Shown here: one piece after another, positions 40,790-52,099 of the stretch
Numbering within the stretch: position 1 is the stretch's first letter
How the letters are laid out: each line of letters opens with the position of its first letter
Assembly (NCBI GenBank): GCA_964036195.1
Contig: OZ038455.1
Location: forward strand, 14,649,855 to 14,713,854
Origin: Sphaerolaimus hirsutus
Taxonomy: Eukaryota > Nematoda > Chromadorea > Monhysterida > Sphaerolaimidae
Length of the DNA: 64,000 bases
Reading direction: 5' to 3'
The notes under the pieces: model-generated
Database searches by the model: none
What the model saw: the letters and a program-made list of their open reading frames with translations, nothing else
Told to the model about the DNA's origin: nothing
Position numbers and translations under genes: made by a program

Positions 40790-42930
40790 TTTTAACCAGG
40801 CTGTGAGTCCCCCCTTAAGAAATCTATTCTAGATGGCATGGGACCTAATTTATTTAGGACAGACTGAATGGGACTGCCCAAAAAACGTGTGGTGCTAATC
40901 AAATCGTGTGCGCAGTGATAGAAATTGTCACTGGCAGGTTCCATCTCTAGTTGCCAGTGAGTCACTGGTGGCAAATATTGAATAAATTTTAACTGGTGCG
41001 TTACTTTTACATGAACTTCTAAACGCGCTTCATTCATTTTAGTATACAGTTTTGAGTGCAGGTGAATGCAATGACATCACCAATGACGTCATCCAGGAAC
41101 AAATCAGCCATTTTTGAACCTATTTCCGCACTTTTGCATTCATACAGATTAAAACGTGGATGAATGCAAAAGTCATTGGCAGCCTTTTTAGGGTAGTGGT
41201 TTTTATGCAAATTCGAAACTTTAATGCTGCTAGAGCACTGTAAACCAGACTTAAAAAGTGTGATGCCAAAATTAAATAAGCTATTTTGTTTGGCTGGTGC
41301 TCACTTGGGTCGCATAACTAATCTACCAAACCATACCCTAAAATTGGGCATTACACTGAAGTTTACTACCACTGTATTTTGATTGCTCAAATTAATAAAT
41401 TAATGCAGGATAAGTTTTGCTGTATTTCACAGCTGTTCACAGCCATTTCAGACATTTACACATCCCCCCAAAGCTCGAGCTATGGCAGTGTGTGTCAAAT
41501 TAATCAGTGACTGCCGGATGTGGGTGGGGAGCAGTTTATATTCACCTAATGTTACCATAAGACTATCACAGATTAAAACACACTTCAAAAAGGTAAATAC
41601 CTATACTTTAATGTGAAAAGCAAAAACTTCCTCGGCGGGCATAATGCTATCCCAATAAAAAAATATCTCTTTGGATTTACAATGCTCTTAACTCAACTAA
41701 AAACGTTTCGCTTTATTTTCTCTTTCCTTTCTCTGTTATAGTTTTTAATAAGCAAGCATTTTAAATATATCAATATCAAATTCCACGCAGAAAAATTACC
41801 TGAATTACTGAACTTTTGTTGACATTTTTGCGTTTTTTACCGAAAGCAAATAATTCAGGATGGCACAGGACACATTTTAATCCACGAAATAAATATTTGT
41901 TGTTGTATACAATTTAATGTTTATACTGGAAGCAATTTGTTTGCGCAATTGGAAATAATTTTTGTCAATTTTTATTTAAATGTTGAATTATACAACTGTT
42001 TATGATTATATCAGCTGTTGATTTTTTTTTAAAGGCACAAACAGAAGATACAAATGGCCACTTTTCGAAAACGAAAATGTGTACATCACAGGTGTCAAAT
42101 ACCTACCTCACAAAAATACCAAATGACGAATGGAGAACCAAACACAGCATGATTTACCTTTTCTAAACTTAGAAATGGATGGATTGATTCCAATAGAAAC
42201 TGCAAATAGCGCAGCTAGAGGCCCATATCATCTGTTTCAGCTGAAATTTCAAATCGCGCGCAGTCCAGGGAAATTCCATTATTTGCACAAAGATTGAATT
42301 TCAGCCCATTATAACCGAGTGAAAGCCGAGATATAGGCCCAAAAGAAGGTAATGGCATGCAAACAGCGCATACATGAGCGAAAATGTAGTCATATACAAT
42401 TTTTGCATCCAATTCGAAACACATCGTTGCTGTGTAACGATAACATAATCATTTGATTGCACCTTATTATTTTTTTAAATTTAAATTAAATTTAAATGCG
42501 ACTTATTTCGTCGTAAGATTTTCTTGACTTGGGCAATTATTCGATTATTCAAGGTTGAGTTAGTGACCAAAGCGCACTGTTCATAATTTACTGTATTTAT
42601 GAATCGGGAAGGAATGATACCCTTGAAAAATCTGAAACAGAACAGAACAGAAACGTTGTTGCTTGCACATAGCGTACGGTACCTTGTCTTTTCTAGCATT
42701 ATTATTATGGGGCAGTGCCAGTTCCTTTTTCTGGGATAATAGCAGCAGGGATTAAAACTTTAATTATATGCATGATAAAATATGTAAACCTAGGGACCCC
42801 CCCCCCCCCCCCCGCCCCCTTCACGGGCCAGGTATAAAATATGCTCAGAAATAGACTTTCATAAAGCGATTTTGTAGGCATTTTACCAAAATTTTTCGCG
42901 CAATAGCGCATTTCTATCCTCACAATATAG
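40790..42930. other. Two kilobases without recognised gene or repeat
   Basis: AT-rich DNA with short open frames only; a C run is at 42799-42815. Confidence 0.35.
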
Positions 42931-42946
42931 GTATGTATATTGTCGC

Positions 42947-45524
42947 CAGGGGTCTTGAATGGGGGGGGGGGTTGGGGGGGGTTACCCCCCCCCCTCAAAC
43001 CGCCCAGCTATCTATCTATCCCGGAGGCCGCTCAGCTATCTATCTATCCCGGGGGCAAAATTTTGGGCTACTACCCCCTAAAACCCCCCCCAAATCGCCC
43101 AGCTATCTACCTACCTGGAGCGATTTTTCAGAAATTTTCGCCCAATTTTCGCTCAAAATCGCTATTTTTCATACCTATATATAGATTTTCACCCGCAAAA
43201 TCACTAGTTCATGCATCTAACTGCCTATTTTCAGCTATTTTAAGTACTATATGCTATTGTATACCCATTTTGAGCTATTTTACACCTACTTTTAGCGATT
43301 TTTCTCCCTTTTCTTCCTTCTATGCCCCGAAAACGCCTATATATCGAACCACCACAACCCCCCCCCAGAAAATTTTTCAGCTATCTATCCCTCCGGAGGA
43401 GCGATTTGCTATCTATTCCTCCGGAGGAGCGATTTGCTACCTATCCCTCCGGAGGAGCGATTTGCTATCTGTTCCTCCGGAGGAGCGATTTGCTACCTTT
43501 CCCTCCGGAGGAGCGATTTGCTACCTATCCCTCCGGAGGAGCGATTTGCTATCTGTTCCTCCGGAGGAGCGATTTGCTACCTTTCCCTCCGGAGGAGCGA
43601 TTTGCTACCTATCCCTCCGGAGGAGCGATTTGCTATCTGTTCCTCCGGAGGAGCGATTTGCTACCTATCCCTCCGGAGGAGCGATTTGCTACCTATCCCT
43701 CCGGAGGAGCGATTTGCTACCTATCCCTCCGGTGGAGCGATTTGCTATCTGTTCCTCCGGAGGAGCGATTTGCTACCTTTCCCTCCGGAGGAGCGATTTG
43801 CTACCTTTCCCTCCGGAGGAGCGATTTGCTACCTATCCCTCCGGAGGAGCGATTTGCTATCTGTTCCTCCGGAGGAGCGATTTGCTACCTTTCCCTCCGG
43901 AGGAGCGATTTGCTACCTATCCCTCCGGAGGAGCGATTTGCTACCTATCCCTCCGGAGGAGCGATTTGCTATCTGTTCCTCCGGAGGAGCGATTTGCTAC
44001 CTTTCCCTCCGGAGGAGCGATTTGCTACCTATCCCTCCGGAGGAGCGATTTGCTATCTGTTCCTCCGGAGGAGCGATTTGCTACCTTTCCCTCCGGAGGA
44101 GCGATTTGCTACCTTTCCCTCCGGAGGAGCGATTTGCTACCTATCCCTCCGGAGGAGCGATTTGCTATCTGTTCCTCCGGAGGAGCGATTTGCTACCTAT
44201 CCCTCCGGAGGAGCGATTTGCTATCTGTTCCTCCGGAGGAGCGATTTGCTACCTTTCCCTCCGGAGGAGCGATTTGCTACCTTTCCCTCCGGAGGAGCGA
44301 TTTGCTACCTATCCCTCCGGAGGAGCGATTTGCTATCGCTCCTCCGGAGGAGCGATTTTCTACCTTTCCCTCCGGAGGAGCGATTTGCTACCTTTCCCTC
44401 CGGAGGAGCGATTTGCTACCTATCCCTCCGGAGGAGCGATTTGCTATCTGTTCCTCCGGAGGAGCGATTTGCTACCTTTCCCTCCGGAGGAGCGATTTGC
44501 TACCTATCCCTCCGGAGGAGCGATTTGCTATCTGTTCCTCCGGAGGAGCGATTTGCTACCTATCCCTCCGGAGGAGCGATTTGCTACCTATCCCTCCGGA
44601 GGAGCGATTTGCTACCTATCCCTCCGGAGGAGCGATTTGCTATCTGTTCCTCCGGAGGAGCGATTTGCTACCTTTCCCTCCGGAGGAGCGATTTGCTACC
44701 TTTCCCTCCGGAGGAGCGATTTGCTACCTATCCCTCCGGAGGAGCGATTTGCTATCTGTTCCTCCGGAGGAGCGATTTGCTACCTTTCCCTCCGGAGGAG
44801 CGATTTGCTACCTATCCCTCCGGAGGAGCGATTTGCTACCTTTCCCTCCGGAGGAGCGATTTGCTACCTATCCCTCCGGAGGAGCGATTTGCTACCTATC
44901 CCTCCGGAGGAGCGATTTGCTACCTATCCCTCCGGAGGAGCGATTTGCTACCTATCCCTCCGGAGGAGCGATTTGCTATCTATTCCTCCGGAGGAGCGAT
45001 TTGCTACCTATCCCTCCGGAGGAGCGATTTGCTACCTATCCCTCCGGAGGAGCGATTTGCTATCTGTTCCTCCGGAGGAGCGATTTGCTACCTTTCCCTC
45101 CGGAGGAGCGATTTGCTACCTTTCCCTCCGGAGGAGCGATTTGCTACCTATCCCTCCGGAGGAGCGATTTGCTATCTGTTCCTCCGGAGGAGCGATTTGC
45201 TACCTTTCCCTCCGGAGGAGCGATTTGCTACCTATCCCTCCGGAGGAGCGATTTGCTACCTTTCCCTCCGGAGGAGCGATTTGCTACCTATCCCTCCGGA
45301 GGAGCGATTTGCTACCTATCCCTCCGGAGGAGCGATTTGCTACCTATCCCTCCGGAGGAGCGATTTGCTACCTATCCCTCCGGAGGAGCGATTTGCTATC
45401 TATTCCTCCGGAGGAGCGATTTGCTACCTATCCCTCCGGAGGAGCGATTTGCTACCTATCTCTCCGGAGGAGCGATTTGCTACCTATCCAACCACTCGGA
45501 GGGTCAAAATTCAAGATACCCCTG
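42947..45524 (+). mobile_element. Expanded 2578-bp CAGGGGT-family hAT-like MITE
   Basis: The 8-bp TSD ATTGTCGC is exact at 42939-42946 and 45525-45532. The ends are CAGGGGTCTTGAATGGGG and TTCAAGATACCCCTG. The first 430 bp and last 40 bp match the 526-bp copies at 55853 and 27606 phrase by phrase. The extra 2.05 kb comes solely from expansion of the internal CTCCGGAGGAGCGATTTG unit, which those copies hold once. The single exact TSD shows the array is part of one insertion. Confidence 0.92.
43383..45490 (+). repeat. 28-bp minisatellite, 75 units, higher-order structure
   Basis: Each unit contains the palindrome CTCCGGAG followed by GAGCGATTTGCTA and a variable 6-8 bp tail. I count 75 units from 43391 to 45489, all 28 bp except a 27-bp unit near 44335. 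Three main tail types (TCTGTTC, CCTTTCC, CCTATCC) recur in ordered runs. 44641-45060 and 45061-45480 are a 15-unit, 420-bp tandem duplication with a single mismatch seen. No forward frame contains a stop, so three long open frames cross it. Confidence 0.95.
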
Positions 45525-45569
45525 ATTGTCGCCAACGCCCATACTTCCACGGCGCTGCGCCTACAGGGG

Positions 45570-46040
45570 CCAGTTCCGCAAGTGGACAAGTTAAGAGTTA
45601 AAAGTTAAGAGTTGAGTAAAATGACAAATGGCAAGTTAAGAGTACAGTTGAATGATAAATGATGAGTTAAGAGACAAGAGTAAATTTAAGAGTAAAGTGA
45701 AATGACAAATGATTAGTTAAGAGATAAAAGTAAAGTTAAGAGTCAAGCAAGTGTATCCAAATCTTATTTTTTTGTATCCAGATCTTATGTTTTTGTATCC
45801 AAATATTATTTTTCGACATAATATTTGTATACAAAAAAATAAGATTTGGATACGAAAAATAAGATTTGGATACACTTGCTTGACTCTTCACTTTACTCTT
45901 ATCTCTTAACTAATCATTTGTCATTTAACTTTACTCTTGTCTCTTAACTCATCATTTAACTTTACTCTTAACTTGCCATTTGTCATTTTACTCAACTCTT
46001 AACTTTTTAACTCTTAACTTGTCCACTTGCAGAACCGGCA
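45570..46040. mobile_element. Large perfect foldback element built from AGTTAAGAG words
   Basis: GGCCAGTTCCGCAAGTGGAC at the left and its inverse (GTCCACTTGCAGAACCGGCA) at the right. The roughly 180-bp arms consist of TTAAGAGTTAAAAG and ATGACAAATGGC words and are almost exactly complementary. The centre (45745-45880) repeats GTATCCAAATCTTATTTTT in both orientations. It begins some 40 bp after the expanded MITE. Confidence 0.85.
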
Positions 46041-46525
46041 CCAGAAAGCGCCAGAGACATGGCACCATTCCGTTATTTACTGGGCCGTTATTTTGGGGGG
46101 ACGCACCCTCACCCCCGTTTGCCGAGCTCCGTATACAATCCCCCCTCCCTCAAAAATACTCTGTAAATATTATACCTGAATTGTGCCAAGCATTCTTTTC
46201 TGGTTCCAGGTGAACGCAAAAAGAACACAGATGATTTTATGCGATGGGCAGTGGGTCGATGATGCATGTGCAGCGCCAGGCAATATATTCTATTTCTAAA
46301 ATTCATATTCAAGATGTCTGATCTTACTTTTGAACTTTTTTCAAGTAATAACTTTTACCTTCTTCAGTCACCAATTTTTACCTACTTTATTTATCACATT
46401 TTACAGGGAGTAGGTAAATATATTCCAAGTGCGTATTTACGTAATTTACTTTTTCGGGAAATACTGTACATCAAACAACTATCTGAGCCACAAGGCTGAA
46501 ACGCATTGAAACCTATCTACTTTGG

Positions 46526-47115
46526 GACAGTTCCGCACCCTGTAAAGTGTAAAGTCAAATGTCTTGTAAAACGTCAAATAAGATAGAAAAATGAATTACC
46601 GTATTACCTCGAATTAACCCACCCCCTTGAATTGACCCCCCCCCCCTCGAAATACCCCTGAAATTTGGCTGAGGAAATAATACCCCCCCCCCCATTGAAT
46701 GTAAAGACACCGTACATGACAAATACCACAGTTTGTGATCTGTAACTCGTTGAAGTGCAATGCAGAACACACGTTAAAACCGATGATTGAGTGACATTAG
46801 GGAAGGTTTATGTGTATATACAGTCAAATATGACTATAAACACATGTACATCTATGTCATTGTTTGATTTATTACGTCTGGGTATGGGGAATTTCCAAAT
46901 ATTTATGGCGGAATAATAGACCCCCCTCGAATAATCCCCCCCTCAAACTTTGCTGGCGAAATAATAAACCCCCTGGGGGTATTTCGAGGTAATACCGTAA
47001 TCAAATGAGTAGTTGTTATTACTGTGTTAGAAGAGTTAGGATTTTAGAAGAGTTGTTATTATTTTTGAACTTTTGACAATTTGCATGACAATTGACAAAT
47101 TTGTACGACATGGCA
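46526..47115. mobile_element. Foldback ends around a CCGTATTACCTCGAA element
   Basis: GGACAGTTCCGCACCCTGTA at 46526 starts a foldback arm (TAAAGTCAAATGTC words). 46599-46998 carries CCGTATTACCTCGAATTAAC and the inverse TTTCGAGGTAATACC ends with internal C runs. TGACAATTTGCATGACAATT near 47080 looks like the other foldback arm, so one element appears nested in the other. Confidence 0.5.
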
Positions 47116-47119
47116 TCTA

Positions 47120-49385
47120 GGTATAATGAACAGAAATATGGCTTCCTGTGGAAATATTTAAAATTTTAATTTGCTCAAATTCGAGTCATTAATTTTATCA
47201 AACGCTCATCTCAATGTTGCACTGATTTCAGTCCAGGACACAAAAATGAAAACAAAAAACCTTTGTAAAAAATACGAATATTGCAGAAACCACTTTGAGG
47301 CAATACAACTGACAATTACCGACTGAGGTCAATGTGATTTAAATTCTTTTGTATTAAAGAGGAATGCAATCATGTAATATGCCATTATACATGTGGGATT
47401 GTGGTTTTGACAAAAATGTATGTATTTTACAAAAAAAATTAAGAGAATGGTGGAAAATTCCAAAATTAATTGCACTTAAAACACTTTCATCCACGATAAA
47501 ATATGTCATGAAGAAACAAAAGAAATTACCTATGATATTTATCGTGATGGACAAACGTCACATAGGTAGGTAAATCGGGGTGCTCAGATGTAAAAATTTG
47601 CCATAAAAAAGTGTGGGAATTTAAAATATTTTGCCGTAAGAGGTAAATAATTACATTCCTGAAATGACATTCCGAAAGGAATGCTTTCTGTTGCTAAAAG
47701 TCACGCATTATGAACATTTCATACACATGACTGGATACTTTCATTTGGGCACAGATTCATATTTTAATGGATCAAAAGGCTGGATGAAAACACTTAGTGA
47801 AATGAGAATGGCAGAAAAATGAATTGTTATTTAAATGAAAATAGCGACATGAAAAGAAATGGGGCGAGATAAAAATGGAACCACGCCGTCATGAAGTGTG
47901 CAAACAAAAAATTTGAACGTAAATAGATACAAAAACTATGGTTTACGCAAACAAGCACCATGAAATATCATCCGAAAAACAACAGTTTTTTCTCGATTTG
48001 CTTTATTTCCAGATGTCAGATTCGAAAAATTAAAGGTAGAAATGTTAAGGCACTTTCACATTTCTAAAAAACGCATTCGAACGTTTAAGTTTAAGTAAAA
48101 CTAATAGAACTCTCACACTTAAATAATTCCCCTGTCTGACATTGCTACAGTAGACACAAAAAGCAGATCACTTACAAAGGATGTATATTTATGAATGTTC
48201 AACTCTTTTTCACACATCCGATTTTACGCATTTTGGTAAAGTCGGGGTAAATGTAAGATAATCTCTGGTAGCCTCGGTATTTTGCCCCGTTTCCCTCATA
48301 CTTTTCCTTTATTAAAATAAGAAATAAAAATGTTTTGAACCAGATCGTGGTGCGAATAAATGCAATATAAATATGGGAAAATGTGTAAAAATGCTGCTGG
48401 TGACAATTCTAGACATTCTCTACGAGTAATTTTATGTTCCGCTAAAAAATGATTATATATGCTATTGTATCAACAATTCAATGGGTGTAAAGCCACTTGA
48501 AAATGGATTCTGTTCGGTGCACATATGCACATCTGGACAAAAATATTGAGACAAAAGGAATATGTGTACACAAAATGTATAAAAATGTACAAATAAACTT
48601 TTCAATATCCAAGTCAGATTAGAATAAATATTTATTACAAATGCTCAGCGGTGCATTTCTTCTAGATGTTTTCGTTTGATTTCCATGAAAAAATGTACGC
48701 ATGCACAGTAATGGCTGGGCAATAAAAAGTGACCTTCAGTAAGATAAATTGATGTTTAGTCATTTTTGATAACCAAGGGTACATATTGATATCGTCCAAA
48801 AAAACAGCAGCAAGTGAACATCGATTTCCACGTGACGTTCACACGAGGTTATCGTTTCTCAGTGTGACGGCAGTGGATTTTATTTTTTGTGCATTTGTTC
48901 CACTGGCAAAAGGAACCATTTGTTCCACTGTTGAGGAAACGTTTATGTAGATACTTCTCATACAAAAAACAAAAGCGTAAAGGAATTAAAATTAAAAGTA
49001 TTTTTATATTGTATAAAATCCTTCGTAATTTAGACATTCTACGACATAACACCATTTTCATCTGACACAGAATGTTGGTTCGAAACTCATCACCCCCACC
49101 CGATTTAATCTCAAAACAATTGACCAGCTCTTTAAATGTGTGACACAGCAGTACTCAGTCTAGCAGTTTTTTTTCACTCAAGCCCCACCCATACGGCAAA
49201 CAGCAAACAATGCAAAATTTTACCGGAGCAGTGAGCTAATTTCTTGACCACGCCCAAAAAATAACAAAATCAGAAAGCAGGTGTCACAAAAATGAACTAA
49301 AAATAATTTAGCATATGGTCTGTCCTGAAGGCTTTCGTCTACCATTGGATCGTCCTATACGATCCTAGTGAGGTTTCAGTTGTGT
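47120..49385. other. AT-rich stretch without recognised gene or repeat
   Basis: Only short open frames; no conserved protein, RNA or terminal-repeat element was recognised. Confidence 0.35.
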
Positions 49386-49667
49386 TAAAAACCTTAGATC
49401 TTCTAATAGAAGAGCGCCGTTCTATTTTTTCGTCAACTTTTTTGCCTGCCGTTATATTGGAGGCAGACATTCTAATGTTTTCATAAATTTTTCTCACATT
49501 TTCTCATTTGAACACAGTATTATTTTAAATGAAACTTGAGCCAAATTGATTACCTACTTTACATAAAAGTGGATGATGATACTAGCTTCCAACTTTACGT
49601 TTTCAACTGATATTGCATCGAAATTTTATTTGAAAATCGTCGCAACCGGTAGACCTGGTGCCAGTGT

Positions 49668-49870
49668 CGCAAAATGAGAAGTGAAATGGCAAAGGCGAAG
49701 TAGAAGCGCAAAGGCGAAGTGAAACGGCAAGTGAATTGACAAAAGCGAAGGAAAAAAAAGAAAAAGTAATTTCCCTTCGCTTTTGCCAATTTCCTTCTCA
49801 ATTCACTTGCCATTTTACTTCGCCTTTGCCATTTCACTTCTTACTTCTCATTTTGCGGAACTGGCCCCAT
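49668..49870. mobile_element. Foldback element built from GGCAAAGGCGAAGTG words
   Basis: The ends are GGTGCCAGTGTCGCAAAATG and CATTTTGCGGAACTGGCCCC. The arms carry GAAATGGCAAAGGCGAAG and the inverse CTTCGCCTTTGCCATTTC. The end motif is shared with 45570, 22743 and 50905, but the stem word is different. Confidence 0.8.
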
Positions 49871-50002
49871 GCATGCACCGCAAAGGTTTTGGGCACGATA
49901 AAAAGATGAACTAGTACTTCGTCGAAGACAAAATTTTACGCTTGAATTTTATGTCGAGCTTAATTCCAGCTAATATACCCCGAATGAAACCTCACTACCT
50001 AA

Positions 50003-50273
50003 AAGTGATATAAAAGCGCAATGGCGCTAGCGACTAGTCGCTAGTGCCAAAGCAAAAAGCGCCATTTTGCCATATTGGCGACATTCCCGAGAAAAGCGCC
50101 ACGGCGCTTGGCGCTATTTTTTGGTGGCGCCAGGAGCAAAAACGCCTGGCACTGGCGCTTGGCGCTAGCGCCAACGTAAAAAGTGCCATGGCGCTTATTT
50201 CTCTGTGGCGCCATCGGCGCTAAGGGTCCAAAAAGCGCCAAAGTGTTGACGCTTTTTACACCACTTCTCACTA
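50003..50273. mobile_element. GGCGCC-rich element ending CACTA
   Basis: AAAGTGATATAAAAGCGCAA at the left and GCTTTTTACACCACTTCTCA plus CTA at the right. The interior is arrays of GGCGCTAGCGCC/GCGCCATGGCGC words. It is related to 13810-15135, but the flanks do not give a clear TSD. Confidence 0.5.
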
Positions 50274-50274
50274 G

Positions 50275-50433
50275 GTTCGTCCAAGACCATCCAGAATCCA
50301 AGGAAACCATCCAGAAATGGCAAAAGTGACATAGTGCAAGGATACACAGTGACGAAATGGTACCCCACTGACGCCGATCACGAAATAAAATCTAGAGCGC
50401 CAGAGCACCCAGTGATGAAAATACACCGGAAAG
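50275..50433 (+). CDS. Possible orphan coding exon, unidentified
   Basis: After CTCACTAG a frame of about 53 codons runs SSKTIQNPRKPSRNGKSDIV, then GYTVTKWYPTDADHEIKSRA and PEHPVMKIHRK, to a possible GTAAAT donor. Composition is protein-like, and the KW...ADxE...R...HP spacing faintly recalls a T-box, too weakly to assign. The opposite strand is also open. It could be a stray exon, a retrofragment or chance. Confidence 0.22.
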
Positions 50434-50519
50434 TAAATATGCCACCGCACTGGCCCCAAGGGTATCCGTTAAGGGGCACCTTGCGGCACCTGCAAAATCT
50501 GTTCAAGTGGAGCAATTTT

Positions 50520-50785
50520 TCAAGGGGGAATTATTATTTCGTAAATTTTTTTTGTTTTTTTTTCGACTCATTTCACGGACGATGCTTTATTACGAAATAC
50601 CGTAACATGTAATTTTTGTCCAAATTGGACACAACAAATTGACCATATTCCTAAAAGGCGAAATGATTCAAGGTGGGTTATTTTTTCCTCACTCGTCTAA
50701 CGGGGGGGGGGGGGGGGATTATCCAACAGGGGGAATTTTTCAACAGGGGACATTATTTGAGTGCCGGAATTATTCAAGCAAATAC
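50520..50785. mobile_element. CCGTATTTGCTTGAATA-type element, degraded
   Basis: GGGGAATTATTATTTCG phrases, a G run at 50701-50717 and the end phrase TTATTCAAGCAAATACG match the 5359-5690 copy. The left end is not clear. Confidence 0.45.
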
Positions 50786-50904
50786 GTATCGATGAATTCT
50801 CAACCGATTTTTTAATGGCTGAGATCTTTTTTTAAACGAACAGAATGTTGTTGCGATTCAATTTCAGCACTCAAATTTGTGATAAGAATGATTACAACTT
50901 GTGC

Positions 50905-51095
50905 CAGTCGCAGACCCTGTAAAATGCCCTTAAAAATGTCAAATGTCATGCAAAGTGTAGTCATGTAAAATGCCCGGTAAAATGGCAAACGTAGTTTTGC
51001 AATTTTACCGGGCATTTTACATGACTTTTGACACTTTGCATGATATTTAACATTTTACAGGATATATACAGGGTTTGGGACGGCCCTCAGGTGAT
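50905..51095. mobile_element. Foldback element, CCCTGTAAAATG arms
   Basis: GTGCCAGTCGCAGACCCTGT at the left; TACAGGGTTTGGGACGGCCC at the right. The arms contain AAATGCCCGGTAAAATGGCA and its inverse around a GTAGTTTTGC centre. Confidence 0.7.
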
Positions 51096-51585
51096 GTCAC
51101 ATCACAGTTTTTGAATATCGCTATACACAAAATAATGCACACCCTGTCGTACTGATCGGAGTTAAAAGAAAGTAAGTGCCTGCTGTACAGATAATTAACA
51201 CTTAGATAAATAAATCGCAAAAAAGCATGCGCCATGGCAGGTGACATTTAAGCATAATAAACATGAATAAAATTAGATTTATTTATTAAAATTATAATAC
51301 AACGAAAACATTATTCGTCAATCTGAAATAATTGGGAGCCAAAGGCATTCTCCAGGTATTTAAACAGCCGGAAAAGAGAAAAGTTGGTGATCCAATTACC
51401 GTATGTCCTTGAATAAGAGATCCCCTCGAATAACGTCCCCGGTTGGCAAGGTGAGAAAAAATAACTCCTCCTCTGGATGGAAAAGATGCTGCAAAAGTTA
51501 CTTAAAAAACGATCCATGAAGACGTCTGGGCTGATTGATCGAATGCAAATGCAGTGCAATGTGTGAAACGAATAATACAAGGAAT

Positions 51586-52020
51586 CAGGGACGTATCCAG
51601 GAATTTTGAGCGGGGGGGGGGCTGCTTGTTCACGGAGGCCGGCGAGGGGGGGGGGCTCAGACCCCCCCCCCCCCGAAAATTTTAGCTACATAGTGGCTGA
51701 ATGGCGTCATGGCGCTGGCGCCATTAGTAGGCGCCACGCCATGGCGCCATTGGCGTTGGCGCCAGCGCCATGGAATCCTGTATATGTATGTAAATATACA
51801 TACAAAACAGCGAAAAGTTCAACATTGAGTGTATTTATAGCGATTTGCGGCCACAAATCTGATGACAATACCTTACTTCTGGTGAAGAATGCGCGCTTGC
51901 GCGCAAAATTTTTGACGCTGATGTTGAAAAAGTCGCATTTTCCGGTCACTTTCTGGCCTCGCCCCGGGAGGGGGGGGGGGCTGCAGCCCCCCCCGCCCCC
52001 CCCCCCTGGATACGGCCCTG
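51586..52020. mobile_element. CAGGGACGTATCCAGG hAT-like MITE, 435 bp
   Basis: The flanking 8-mers CAAGGAAT (51578-51585) and CAAGAAAT (52021-52028) form a TSD with one mismatch. The ends are CAGGGACGTATCCAGG and CTGGATACGGCCCTG. It is about 40 bp longer than the 40075 copy and shares its GCTGCTTGTTCACGGAG and ATTTTTGACGC interior phrases. Open frames across it are by-products of the C/G runs. Confidence 0.85.
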
Positions 52021-52099
52021 CAAGAAATGTTGGCCTACGGCAGCCACAGCAGATACATAATGCGTACAATGAATGCAAGTTTACCCGAAAGATTTGAGG

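Noticed and set aside
43383-45490. CRISPR array (28-bp repeats)
   Set aside because: Units are directly adjacent with no unique spacers, the host is an animal genome and the array lies inside a MITE.
42940-45608. Three overlapping + strand ORFs of 724-861 codons as a repetitive protein
   Set aside because: They are the three frames of a stop-free 28-bp satellite inside a MITE; all frames are equally open and no signal peptide, promoter or splice context supports translation.
51606-52097. 163-codon ORF with Pro/Gly-rich ends
   Set aside because: It coincides with a CAGGGACGTA MITE; the polyproline comes from C runs and the copy at 40075 does not keep the frame.
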